From Bacilli bacterium (GTDB lineage: Bacteria > Bacillota_I > Bacilli_A > RFN20 > CAG-826): a stretch of DNA of 42,832 bases. The stretch spans positions 1 to 42,832 of the forward strand of contig JAFVUY010000166.1 in assembly GCA_017502465.1 (NCBI GenBank). Reading direction: 5' to 3'. Every line of letters starts with the position of its first letter. Position 1 is the stretch's first letter. Position numbers and translations under genes: made by a program. The notes under the pieces are model-generated. The model searched no databases. It saw only the letters and a program-made list of their open reading frames with translations, and was not told where the DNA came from. This document shows positions 35,033 to 42,832 of this stretch, in pieces.

Positions 35033-35061
35033 TTGATATTTCATAAAGATTAGTTTAAACT
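35033..35061 (+). promoter_or_regulatory. Promoter of dnaE-polA-mutM/coaE with 16-bp palindrome
   Basis: TTGATA (35033-35038), 17 nt, TAAACT (35056-35061); the ATG follows after only 8 nt with no Shine-Dalgarno. The perfect palindrome ATTAGTTTAAACTAAT (35049-35064) is centred on the upstream edge of the -10. Confidence 0.55.
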
Positions 35062-35069
35062 AATATTAT

Positions 35070-38000
35070 ATGAAATTTGCCCCTTTACATGTTTATAGTT
35101 CCTATTCATTCTTGCAAAGCGGACTTACTATTCAAAAAATTGTTAACGCAACAAAAGTTAATGATTATTTCGGTGTTGCCATTTGCGACAAAGAAGTTAT
35201 GTATGGGGTTCCTAATTTCGCTCTTGAATGTGAAAAAGAAAAAAAACCATATCTTATTGGTATGGAAGCAAAAATAAATGACACGTTTGTTTGCCTTTAT
35301 TCGATAAACGAAACTGGCTATTTAAATTTATCTTTTATCACTTCTGCTATTCAAAAAGGTATTTTCACAAATGATATTCTTTTAGAACATAACGAAGGTA
35401 TACTCGCTATTATTGACACTCATAAAGGGGATATTTCGCTTATTTTCAAAGAAGGAAAAACAGATGAATCTTTTAGAAAATATCTCTTAGATTTAAATAA
35501 CTTATTTAAAACAACTTATTTAGGTATAGAAATTTCTTCTAAAGAAGATCAAAAAACCGCTACTACTATACGGAATTTTGCAAAAGAATATGGTTATGAT
35601 TTAGTAGCGTTTCCAACTATTAGATACGAAAAAGAAAACGATGCAATTATTTTAAGTATCGTTAACGCCATAGACAATGATTTAAAAATCGAAAAGAAAC
35701 AAGAAAGTGGAGTTCAATTCTTTTATAAAGAAAGCCAATATGAAAAGCTTTATACACAAGAAGAAATCGCTAATACGGTTAAAATTGTTTCTTCTTCTAC
35801 TTTTAATTTTCACCAAAAAAGAGGCGAATTAATTCATTTCTCTTCTCTTGATTCTAAACAAGCTCTTAAAGAAATGCTTTTTGAATCATTAAAAACTAAA
35901 GGTTTAGAAAACGATCAAACTTATATTGATAGATTGAATTATGAACTTGACGTTATTTGTCAAATGGGTTATGAAGATTATTTCTTAGTTGTTCAAGATT
36001 ATGTCAACTTTGCAAAGGTTAATGATATCTTAGTTGGTCCCGGTAGAGGTTCTGCTGCTGGTTCCTTAATTTCTTATCTTTTAGGAATTACTGCGATCGA
36101 CCCAATTAAATTTGGTTTGCAATTTGAAAGATTTTTAAATCTTGATAGAAAAACAATGCCTGATATCGACGTAGACTTTATGGACACTAGACGCGATGAA
36201 GTTGTTGAATATTGTCGAAGAAAATACGGAGAAAATAAAGTCGCCAATATTATTACTTTCCAAACAATTCTTGCAAAGCAAGCTTTAAGAGATATTGGAA
36301 GAATTTACGATATTCCTAATCACGATATCGACTTATTATCTAAATCAATCACCGACAATAGACTTAGTTTACGTAGCGCTTATAAGACATTGCCTGCTTT
36401 CAAGAAAATTGTCGATAGTGATAAATATTTCCTAGAAATTGTTTCGCTTGCCTCAAAAATAGAAGGATTGATTAGACAAAGCGGTGTTCACGCCGCGGGT
36501 GTTATCTTAAATAATGATCCCATCGAAAAGGCTATGCCTATATCTTTAGACTTAAGCGATAATTACATCTCCCAATACGAAATGCATTATCTTGAAGAAC
36601 AAGGATTCTTAAAAATGGACTTCCTAGGCTTAAGAAATTTAAGTGTTATTTCTAGATGTGTTGATTTAGTTAACGAAAAACACGAAACAAAGATTTTAGA
36701 TAAACACAATCTCTCATACGACGATCCAAAAGTTTACGAATTAATCTCTTCCTGTCGTACTATGGGTGTTTTCCAACTTGAAAGTTCTGGTATGAAAAGA
36801 GCGATTAGAGAAATAAAACCAAGTTGTTTTAATGATGTTGTCGCGGTTCTTGCCTTATTTAGACCAGGACCAATGGAATCTATTCCAATTTACGCAAAAA
36901 GGAAAGAAGGAAAACAAATTATTACCTATATTTCAAACGACTTAGAAGATATATTAAAAGATACCTACGGCATCATCGTTTACCAAGAACAAATTAACCA
37001 AATTGCCACTAAAATGGCAGGCTTCACTCCTGGAGAAGCTGATACATTTAGAAGAGCGATTTCCAAGAAAAAAGTCGAATTACTCGAATCTCTTGAAAAG
37101 AGATTTATAGACGGAGCGACCGCAAAGGGTTATAGCTATAAAGAAAGCAAAAATGTTTACGACCATATTTTAAAATTCGCCAATTACGGTTTTAATAAAT
37201 CTCACTCTGTAGGCTACGCTCTCATCGCTTGTCAAATGGCTTACTTAAAAGTCTTTTATCCTTTGGAATTTTATGTTGCGATTTTAGAAAATTCCAGCGT
37301 GGCAAGCGACACAAAATTCAACGAATATGTAAGCGAAATGAAAGCTTCAAATATCAAAATGCTCCCACCTAATATCAATACATCTTCTTTAACTTTCTCA
37401 ATTTTTGAAGATTCTATTTTGTTCCCATTAGGAGCAATTAAAGGTATTAACGATGTCTTAGTGAATAAAATCATTGAAGAAAGAAAGAAAAAACCATTTG
37501 TTGATTTCTATGAATTTGTTATGAGAATGGAGCCGCTTGGTTTAAGTGAAAACCAACTTGAAAAACTTATTGATTCAGGGGCTTTAGATGCATTCCATAA
37601 TTCTCGTCAAAGTATGAGAAAATCAATCAAACACGCCTATCAAACCGCGAAATTATTTGGAAATACAACTGGACAAATGTCACTTAATTTAGGAATTGAT
37701 CAACTTCCAAAAATGCACGATGAACCAGATGACCCTCTTGAAAATCTCGATAAAGAATATCAAGCCTTAGGTATTATGCTTTCAAATAATCCACTTCATT
37801 ATAAAAAGGATTTGTTAATCGCAAATAAAGTCATGCCTATTATTGAAGCTACTTCTTCGCTTAACTTTAAAGTCGCTGGTATCATCAAAAGCAAAAAAGT
37901 TATTCACACAAAAAAAGGTACGCCTATGGCGTTTATTAAACTTTTTGATGAAACTGGGGAAATGGAAATCATTATATTCCCCGACACTTACAGCGAAGTA

Positions 38001-38108
38001 ATGCAAATAACAGAAAAAAATAATATCGTTCTTATAGAAGGAAGAAAAGAAATTAGGAATAGCGAAGCTAACTATTTAGCTAGCTCAATCAAATTATTGG
38101 AGGATTAA
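35070..38108 (+). CDS. dnaE: DNA polymerase III alpha subunit, DnaE type
   Basis: C-family replicative or lagging-strand polymerase. 1012 residues: PHP domain (about 1-200), palm with GPGRGSAAGSLISYLLGI and the catalytic DIDVDF at 365-370, thumb/fingers, beta-clamp region, helix-hairpin-helix, and a C-terminal OB fold (about 915-1005). It is shorter than B. subtilis DnaE (about 1115). The PHP metal motif HLxVHS is replaced by PLHVYS, so the domain should not bind metal normally. In low-GC Firmicutes DnaE usually works beside PolC, not visible here. It is the first gene of the replication/repair operon, and polA follows after 1 nt. Confidence 0.97.
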   Translation: MKFAPLHVYSSYSFLQSGLTIQKIVNATKVNDYFGVAICDKEVMYGVPNFALECEKEKKPYLIGMEAKINDTFVCLYSINETGYLNLSFITSAIQKGIFTNDILLEHNEGILAIIDTHKGDISLIFKEGKTDESFRKYLLDLNNLFKTTYLGIEISSKEDQKTATTIRNFAKEYGYDLVAFPTIRYEKENDAIILSIVNAIDNDLKIEKKQESGVQFFYKESQYEKLYTQEEIANTVKIVSSSTFNFHQKRGELIHFSSLDSKQALKEMLFESLKTKGLENDQTYIDRLNYELDVICQMGYEDYFLVVQDYVNFAKVNDILVGPGRGSAAGSLISYLLGITAIDPIKFGLQFERFLNLDRKTMPDIDVDFMDTRRDEVVEYCRRKYGENKVANIITFQTILAKQALRDIGRIYDIPNHDIDLLSKSITDNRLSLRSAYKTLPAFKKIVDSDKYFLEIVSLASKIEGLIRQSGVHAAGVILNNDPIEKAMPISLDLSDNYISQYEMHYLEEQGFLKMDFLGLRNLSVISRCVDLVNEKHETKILDKHNLSYDDPKVYELISSCRTMGVFQLESSGMKRAIREIKPSCFNDVVAVLALFRPGPMESIPIYAKRKEGKQIITYISNDLEDILKDTYGIIVYQEQINQIATKMAGFTPGEADTFRRAISKKKVELLESLEKRFIDGATAKGYSYKESKNVYDHILKFANYGFNKSHSVGYALIACQMAYLKVFYPLEFYVAILENSSVASDTKFNEYVSEMKASNIKMLPPNINTSSLTFSIFEDSILFPLGAIKGINDVLVNKIIEERKKKPFVDFYEFVMRMEPLGLSENQLEKLIDSGALDAFHNSRQSMRKSIKHAYQTAKLFGNTTGQMSLNLGIDQLPKMHDEPDDPLENLDKEYQALGIMLSNNPLHYKKDLLIANKVMPIIEATSSLNFKVAGIIKSKKVIHTKKGTPMAFIKLFDETGEMEIIIFPDTYSEVMQITEKNNIVLIEGRKEIRNSEANYLASSIKLLED

Positions 38109-38109
38109 T

Positions 38110-40704
38110 ATGTCGAAAATCATTATTATTGACGGTAATTCGTTACTATTTAGAGCATATTACGCGACCGCTTATGGCGGTGTAGACACAATTATGAGAA
38201 CCAAAAGCGGCACTCCTACAAACGCAATTTTTGCTTTTTCTAATATGGTCAATAAAATCATTTCTACTTTAAAAGAAGACGATTCTATTTTTGTTGCTTT
38301 TGATACAGGCCATCAAACATTTAGACACGAAACTTTAGATTGCTACAAAGCAAATCGAAAACCTGCTCCTAAAGAACTTGTTGAGCAATTCCCTCTTGCT
38401 AGAGAATTTTTAGATGCGATGGGAATTTATCAATTTGAACAAGATGGATTTGAAGGAGATGACATCGCTGGAACTATTGCAAAAAAAGCCGAACAAGAGG
38501 GTTTGGAAGTTATTATTTATACCTCCGACAGAGACTTTCTTCAATTAGTTAGCAAAAAAATATCTATCTATATCATTAAAAAAGGCTTGTCTGATGTAAT
38601 GGTAATGACACCTGAACTCGTAGAAGAAACATATGGCTTTAAACCGCTTCAAATCATTGATTATAAAGGCCTAAGAGGAGACGCATCTGATAATTTACCT
38701 GGTATACCAGGTATCGGAGAAAAAACCGCGGTTAAATTAATTCAAGAATACGGCAGTTTTGATGAAATTATTAAAAACGCTCCTAACATGAAAGGAAAAA
38801 TCAAAGAATCTTTACTCGAACACACCGATATCGGTCGTCTTTGTAGAGATTTAGCCATTATTAAAACCGATATTCCGCTTCCATTCAGTATCGCGGATAC
38901 GATATATCGTGGATATAGTTTCAAAAAAATCAACGATTTCTGCCAAAAATTAGAGCTTAAATCTTTTATGAATAAAATAAGTCCAAAATGGAAAAACGAG
39001 GAATCAGTTGAACACTTAAATGTTGTCGAAGTTCAAACTTTAAAAGATGAACCTAGACCAAGTGAATTCGGTATTTACTTAGATTTAGACAATAATAATT
39101 ATTCTAAATGTCAAATTTTGGGACTTGCTTTAAATATAAATAGCAAACACTTATATATGCGTTTTGAAGATGTTGTTAAAGACGAAACGCTCAAAAATTT
39201 CCTAAAAGATCCAGAAATCAAAAAATATACATATGACTTTAAAGCTATCAAAGTCGCTCTATCTAATTATGGCATTGAAATTAATGGTTTGTTTTTCGAC
39301 ATATTAATTGCCTCTTATCTTTTAGATAGCTCACTAAAAAATGATCCTGATAGCGTTATGCATTTATATGGAATCGACATCAATAAACAAGACGACTTCT
39401 CATTATTTGCTGAGTTAGACACTCAACGTTCATCTCAATTAGCGTTTTATTCCCAATTTTTATACCCAAGAATCAAAAAAGAATTAGAAAAAATCAAGGC
39501 TTTAGATTTATATCAAAATCTAGAAATTCCACTTGTCGACACTCTTGCGAAAATGGAAATTGAAGGTTTCCCATTAGATGTTAACATTCTAGATGAATTT
39601 GGAAATGTCTTTAAAGAAAAAGAAAAAGAATTAGCAGAACTTATTTATGCTTTCGCAGGTGAAAGATTTAATCTTAATTCTCCAAAACAAATGGGCGAAA
39701 TTCTTTTTAACAAACTACAATTACCTAATTACAAAAAAGGTTCTACTTCTGTTGAAGTTTTAAAAGATTTAGAAAATAAACACCCAATTATTCCTTTGAT
39801 TATCGAACATAGAAAATACGCGAAATTGATTTCTACATATATAGAAGGCTTAAAACCTCACATCCACGAAGACGGAAAGATTCATGCGAAATTCAATCAA
39901 GCCTTAACTCAAACAGGAAGACTCAGTTCGAGTGAACCAAACCTTCAAAACATCTCTATAAGAGATGAGGAAGGTAAAACTATAAGAAAAGCCTTTAGAT
40001 ATCCTACTGATGAATACGAGATTTTATCCTTAGATTATTCTCAAATTGAACTTCGTGTTTTAGCTTCTTTAAGTAACTGTAAAGGGTTAATTGACATCTT
40101 TAAAAGTGGGGAAGATATTCACTCCGCTACCGCAAAAAAAGTTTTCCATTTAACTAATGAACCAGATGACAATTTTAGAAGAAAAGCTAAAGCAGTAAAT
40201 TTTGGAATTGTTTATGGCATTTCAGACTGGGGACTTAGTGAACAAATTGGCGTTTCACCAAAAGAAGCTAGCAAAATAATTTCTAGTTTTTATGAACAAT
40301 TCCCAGAAGTAGCAACATTTTTCCAAAACATTATTACAAACGCTTTAGAAGATGGCTACGTCTCCACTAAATTAGGTAGGAGGAGATATTTAAGAGAATT
40401 GCATGATTCTAATTACCAAGTTAGAGAATTCGCTAAAAGAGCAGCGATGAACGCACCTGTTCAAGGAAGTGCTGCGGACTTAATCAAAATAGCGATGATT
40501 AAAATAGATAAAGTATTAAAAGAGAACCATTTAGAAACTAAAATGGTGCTCCAAATTCATGATGAATTAATTTTCAAAGTTCCTAAAAATGAAAAAGAAG
40601 TTGCGTACAAATTAATCAAAAATGAAATGGAACAAGCTTTAGATTTAGGAATTGATCTAGAAGTTGACGGAGGATATGGGGTAGATTGGTACTCCGCAAA
40701 ATAA
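38110..40704 (+). CDS. polA: DNA polymerase I
   Basis: Gap filling and RNA primer removal. 864 residues: a 5'-3' exonuclease domain (about 1-290, with FEGDDIAGTIAKKA and GDASDNLPGIPGIGEKTA), a 3'-5' exonuclease-like domain (about 300-470) and a polymerase domain with motif A LDYSQIELR (Asp642), motif B RRKAKAVNFGIVYG and motif C QIHDEL (Asp818). In the middle domain the first metal motif reads DLD in place of DTE, and no clear YxxxD third motif is seen, so proofreading is probably lost, as in Bacillus enzymes. GGAGG for this gene lies inside the end of dnaE. Confidence 0.97.
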   Translation: MSKIIIIDGNSLLFRAYYATAYGGVDTIMRTKSGTPTNAIFAFSNMVNKIISTLKEDDSIFVAFDTGHQTFRHETLDCYKANRKPAPKELVEQFPLAREFLDAMGIYQFEQDGFEGDDIAGTIAKKAEQEGLEVIIYTSDRDFLQLVSKKISIYIIKKGLSDVMVMTPELVEETYGFKPLQIIDYKGLRGDASDNLPGIPGIGEKTAVKLIQEYGSFDEIIKNAPNMKGKIKESLLEHTDIGRLCRDLAIIKTDIPLPFSIADTIYRGYSFKKINDFCQKLELKSFMNKISPKWKNEESVEHLNVVEVQTLKDEPRPSEFGIYLDLDNNNYSKCQILGLALNINSKHLYMRFEDVVKDETLKNFLKDPEIKKYTYDFKAIKVALSNYGIEINGLFFDILIASYLLDSSLKNDPDSVMHLYGIDINKQDDFSLFAELDTQRSSQLAFYSQFLYPRIKKELEKIKALDLYQNLEIPLVDTLAKMEIEGFPLDVNILDEFGNVFKEKEKELAELIYAFAGERFNLNSPKQMGEILFNKLQLPNYKKGSTSVEVLKDLENKHPIIPLIIEHRKYAKLISTYIEGLKPHIHEDGKIHAKFNQALTQTGRLSSSEPNLQNISIRDEEGKTIRKAFRYPTDEYEILSLDYSQIELRVLASLSNCKGLIDIFKSGEDIHSATAKKVFHLTNEPDDNFRRKAKAVNFGIVYGISDWGLSEQIGVSPKEASKIISSFYEQFPEVATFFQNIITNALEDGYVSTKLGRRRYLRELHDSNYQVREFAKRAAMNAPVQGSAADLIKIAMIKIDKVLKENHLETKMVLQIHDELIFKVPKNEKEVAYKLIKNEMEQALDLGIDLEVDGGYGVDWYSAK

Positions 40705-40705
40705 G

Positions 40706-42112
40706 ATGCCAGAATTACCAGAAGTTGAAACTATTAAAAACGTTTTAAAGCCAATCGTTATTAATAAAAAAATTATTAAGATTGATGTTTTAAGAGACTC
40801 CACGATTGTTGGAGACACAAATTTATTTGTGTCATCTTTAACTAATCAAACATTTTTAGATGTGACAAGAATAGGGAAATATTTAATCTTCCACCTCACT
40901 AATGGGCTAGTTTTCCTATCTCATCTTCGTATGGAAGGAAAATATTTTGAACTAGATGAAAAGGAAAGTAATACAAAACACACTAGAGTAGTCTTTCATT
41001 TAAATAATTCCAAAAAATTAATTTATGATGATTCAAGATGTTTTGGCATTTTGAAACTTTCTTCAGAAAATAATTATTTAAATGAGAAAGAAATTAAAGT
41101 TTTGGGACCTGAACCTTTTGATATAGAAAATGGTACTTATCTTCATGAAAAAGCCAAAAAAGTTAAACTTCCAATCAAAACTTTCTTATTAGATCAAAGT
41201 GTGATGACGGGTTTAGGCAACATTTATGTTGATGAAACTCTATTTAAGAGCAAAATTCATCCATTAACTCCTGTCGATTTCTTGTCAAAAAAGGATTTCG
41301 ACACAATCTTATTCCATGCGAAAGAAACTTTAAAAGAAGCAATTATCAGCGGCGGTTCTACTATTAAAAGTTATCATCCGTCAAAAGATATTGATGGAAA
41401 ATTTCAAACCAAGCTTTTGGCATATGGTAAAAAAGGAACAGCTTGTCCAAGTTGTGGTGCGACTTTTAGATTCACAAAAGTTAATGGAAGGGGCACAACC
41501 TATTGTCCAAATTGCCAAATGGTAAGAAAAAGCCAAATAGTGGTTGGGATCACAGGCAAAATCGCTTCGGGAAAATCAAGTGTTGCTGCACTTTTTAAAG
41601 AAAACTCAATTCCAACATTTTCTAGCGATGAAATTGTATTAGATTTATATAAAAACAAAAACGTAATAGCTAAAATTAACAAAGCTTTCAATTTAACCTT
41701 CTCGGACGTTGTTGATAAAACTGTTTTACGTAAATATTTGTTAGATAATCCTAAAGATATCAATAAACTCAATAAAATAGTTCACCCTCTTGTTAAAGAG
41801 GAAATAATAAGACAAATTGCTCAACACAAAAAAGGCATTATTGTTTTTGAAGTGCCGTTATTATTTGAAGCCAATTTCGAATATTTATTTGATTATATTA
41901 TCGCTGTTGATGTGAACAAAAAAGAGCAAGAAAAGCGTTTAGCTTTAAGAAATCCTTTATCTCATTTAGATTTAAAAATTATTAATAGTAATAACAAATT
42001 TGAAATATACAAAAAAATGGTAGATATTATCATTGAAAATGATAAAGATATCGACCATTTAAAAGATATAGTAAATAAAATTATTAATAAATTGAGATCT
42101 CGCCTAAACTAA
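40706..42112 (+). CDS. mutM-coaE: In-frame fusion: formamidopyrimidine-DNA glycosylase (MutM) + dephospho-CoA kinase (CoaE)
   Basis: 468 residues. Residues 1-271 are a complete MutM: the PELPEVE N-terminus with catalytic Pro2 and Glu3, Lys58, MTGLGNIYVDE, and a zinc finger with C247, C250, C267 and C270. It excises 8-oxoguanine. From about 277 a CoaE kinase follows, with P-loop GITGKIASGKSS (281-292), an SSDEIVLDLY lid region, IVHPLV and FEVPLLFEA. It phosphorylates dephospho-CoA in the last step of CoA synthesis. The junction is only about 6 residues, and no stop or ribosome-binding site lies there. mutM and coaE are neighbours downstream of polA in many Firmicutes, so fusion probably arose by loss of the mutM stop. 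It begins 1 nt after polA and overlaps dnaI tail to tail by 29 nt. Confidence 0.95.
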   Translation: MPELPEVETIKNVLKPIVINKKIIKIDVLRDSTIVGDTNLFVSSLTNQTFLDVTRIGKYLIFHLTNGLVFLSHLRMEGKYFELDEKESNTKHTRVVFHLNNSKKLIYDDSRCFGILKLSSENNYLNEKEIKVLGPEPFDIENGTYLHEKAKKVKLPIKTFLLDQSVMTGLGNIYVDETLFKSKIHPLTPVDFLSKKDFDTILFHAKETLKEAIISGGSTIKSYHPSKDIDGKFQTKLLAYGKKGTACPSCGATFRFTKVNGRGTTYCPNCQMVRKSQIVVGITGKIASGKSSVAALFKENSIPTFSSDEIVLDLYKNKNVIAKINKAFNLTFSDVVDKTVLRKYLLDNPKDINKLNKIVHPLVKEEIIRQIAQHKKGIIVFEVPLLFEANFEYLFDYIIAVDVNKKEQEKRLALRNPLSHLDLKIINSNNKFEIYKKMVDIIIENDKDIDHLKDIVNKIINKLRSRLN

Positions 42113-42832
42113 TTTCCTTATCGGCGTTGCGTTTAATAATGTCGATAATTTGGCTATATTTTAAAGTAGATGCTTTCGTTGTCGCTAAGACGGTTAATAA
42201 TTCATCATAATCATATGAAGATGTAAAGATTGTAAATAATCTTTTTTTAGATCTTTCTGAAATAATATGAAATAAGATTCCATCTCTAATATAGTCATTA
42301 TAATAGCCATTTCCAAAGTCATCTAAGACTAAAACTGGGCAAGAAGAATATCTATTTAATTCTTTTTGGAATTTATCCTTCTCTTTAAAAGACATATCAT
42401 ATAATTCTTTAAGTCTAGTTGAAGAATTAATAAAGCAGATTGGTCCTTGTTTACTTTTAGCAATATCGACACATATTTGTGCGGCTACATAAGTTTTTCC
42501 AGAGTTTTGACTACCATGAAGGTAAATCCATCCATCGCTTTTTCCTTCTTTGTAATTGATGTATTTCATAATGGCGTTTCCTCTTCCTTTAGAGTCTTTG
42601 CCATCCATTTTTTTAATTCCGTGAGTTAACCATTCTTCATCAAAATCTCTTACATAAAATTGTTTTTGGAATTCTACTTGTTCAAGCATTTTCTTGCATG
42701 GAGAAATGGTTTTATCAATCACTCCATTTTTATATGTGATAATCGTACAAAGTAATGGGGTAGTTTTATTGCAACGCTTAAGTCCTGGGCATTTTTCGCA
42801 GTAATTAATATCTTGAACGAAATCAATTATTG
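42084..42832 (-). CDS. dnaI: Primosomal helicase loader DnaI, N-terminus beyond window
   Basis: AAA+ ATPase that loads the replicative helicase. The reading frame is open to the right edge (no stop between 42723 and 42832), so the GTG at 42722 is not the start. The N-terminal part seen has a zinc-type cluster CEKCPGLKRC followed by SPCKKM, as in DnaI. Walker A is GSQNSGKT, Walker B VLVLDDFG, and a sensor-1-like TIFTSSYDYDEL follows. In Bacillus dnaI lies downstream of coaE on the same strand; here it is convergent with mutM-coaE and the two 3' ends overlap by 29 nt, with no terminator between them. Confidence 0.92.
   Translation of the reverse strand, partial: IIDFVQDINYCEKCPGLKRCNKTTPLLCTIITYKNGVIDKTISPCKKMLEQVEFQKQFYVRDFDEEWLTHGIKKMDGKDSKGRGNAIMKYINYKEGKSDGWIYLHGSQNSGKTYVAAQICVDIAKSKQGPICFINSSTRLKELYDMSFKEKDKFQKELNRYSSCPVLVLDDFGNGYYNDYIRDGILFHIISERSKKRLFTIFTSSYDYDELLTVLATTKASTLKYSQIIDIIKRNADKEISLGEISIY

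Noticed and set aside
41515..41560. Internal start producing a separate CoaE
   Set aside because: The in-frame ATG at codon 272 has no ribosome-binding sequence, and no stop codon ends MutM, so fusion is the simpler reading.

Overview
This is an AT-rich housekeeping region of a low-GC Firmicutes-type bacterium. The clues are the tig-lon-engB order, paired mutS2-uvrC, a T-box in front of ileS, RNase HIII, DnaI, MraZ and a DnaE-type polymerase. Two stop codons are TGA (mutS2 and the YgjP-like gene), and conserved tryptophans are read as TGG, so the code is standard and the UGA=Trp Mollicutes are excluded. A small division cluster with no murein genes, acetate kinase, and glycogen branching and phosphorolysis genes would fit a fermentative, host-associated member of the Bacilli near the Mollicutes branch (RF39/Erysipelotrichales/Acholeplasma-like). 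That placement is inference. I see no phage, IS element, CRISPR array or defence island.

Left arm, minus strand (1-13.9 kb): tig-lon-engB (folding, proteolysis, ribosome assembly; engB runs off the left edge); a helical-repeat protein and a 79-residue protein, neither with an assigned function; a 671-residue lipoprotein with four MBG-like repeats; tRNA-Arg(TCT) with its own promoter and terminator; the overlapping pair mutS2-uvrC; rnhC alone on the plus strand; and a RluD-type pseudouridine synthase.

Centre, minus strand (13.9-27.3 kb): lspA and ileS behind a complete T-box leader; ftsA-ftsZ with their own promoter; mraZ-rsmH-ftsL-like ending in a strong terminator and preceded by clear MraZ boxes; pheS-pheT-yceD; and a YgjP-type metalloprotein overlapping a TrmH-family methyltransferase. 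A DUF523 gene diverges from this last pair on the plus strand.

Right arm: glgB-glgP-dUTPase on the minus strand (27.9-32.6 kb) diverges from ackA-nrnA. Next comes dnaE-polA-mutM/coaE on the plus strand, with 1-nt gaps between genes. MutM and CoaE are one in-frame polypeptide. This gene converges on, and overlaps, dnaI, which runs off the right edge.

The genes group into DNA repair and replication (mutS2, uvrC, rnhC, dnaE, polA, mutM, dnaI), division (mraZ, rsmH, ftsL-like, ftsA, ftsZ), translation (ileS, pheST, tRNA-Arg, RNA-modification enzymes) and carbon and acetate metabolism. No clearly new multi-gene system is visible. The observations most worth checking are the MutM-CoaE fusion, a set of promoters that imply leaderless mRNAs, an FtsA without an obvious membrane-targeting tail, the MBG lipoprotein, and a mismatch in the tRNA-Arg anticodon stem.
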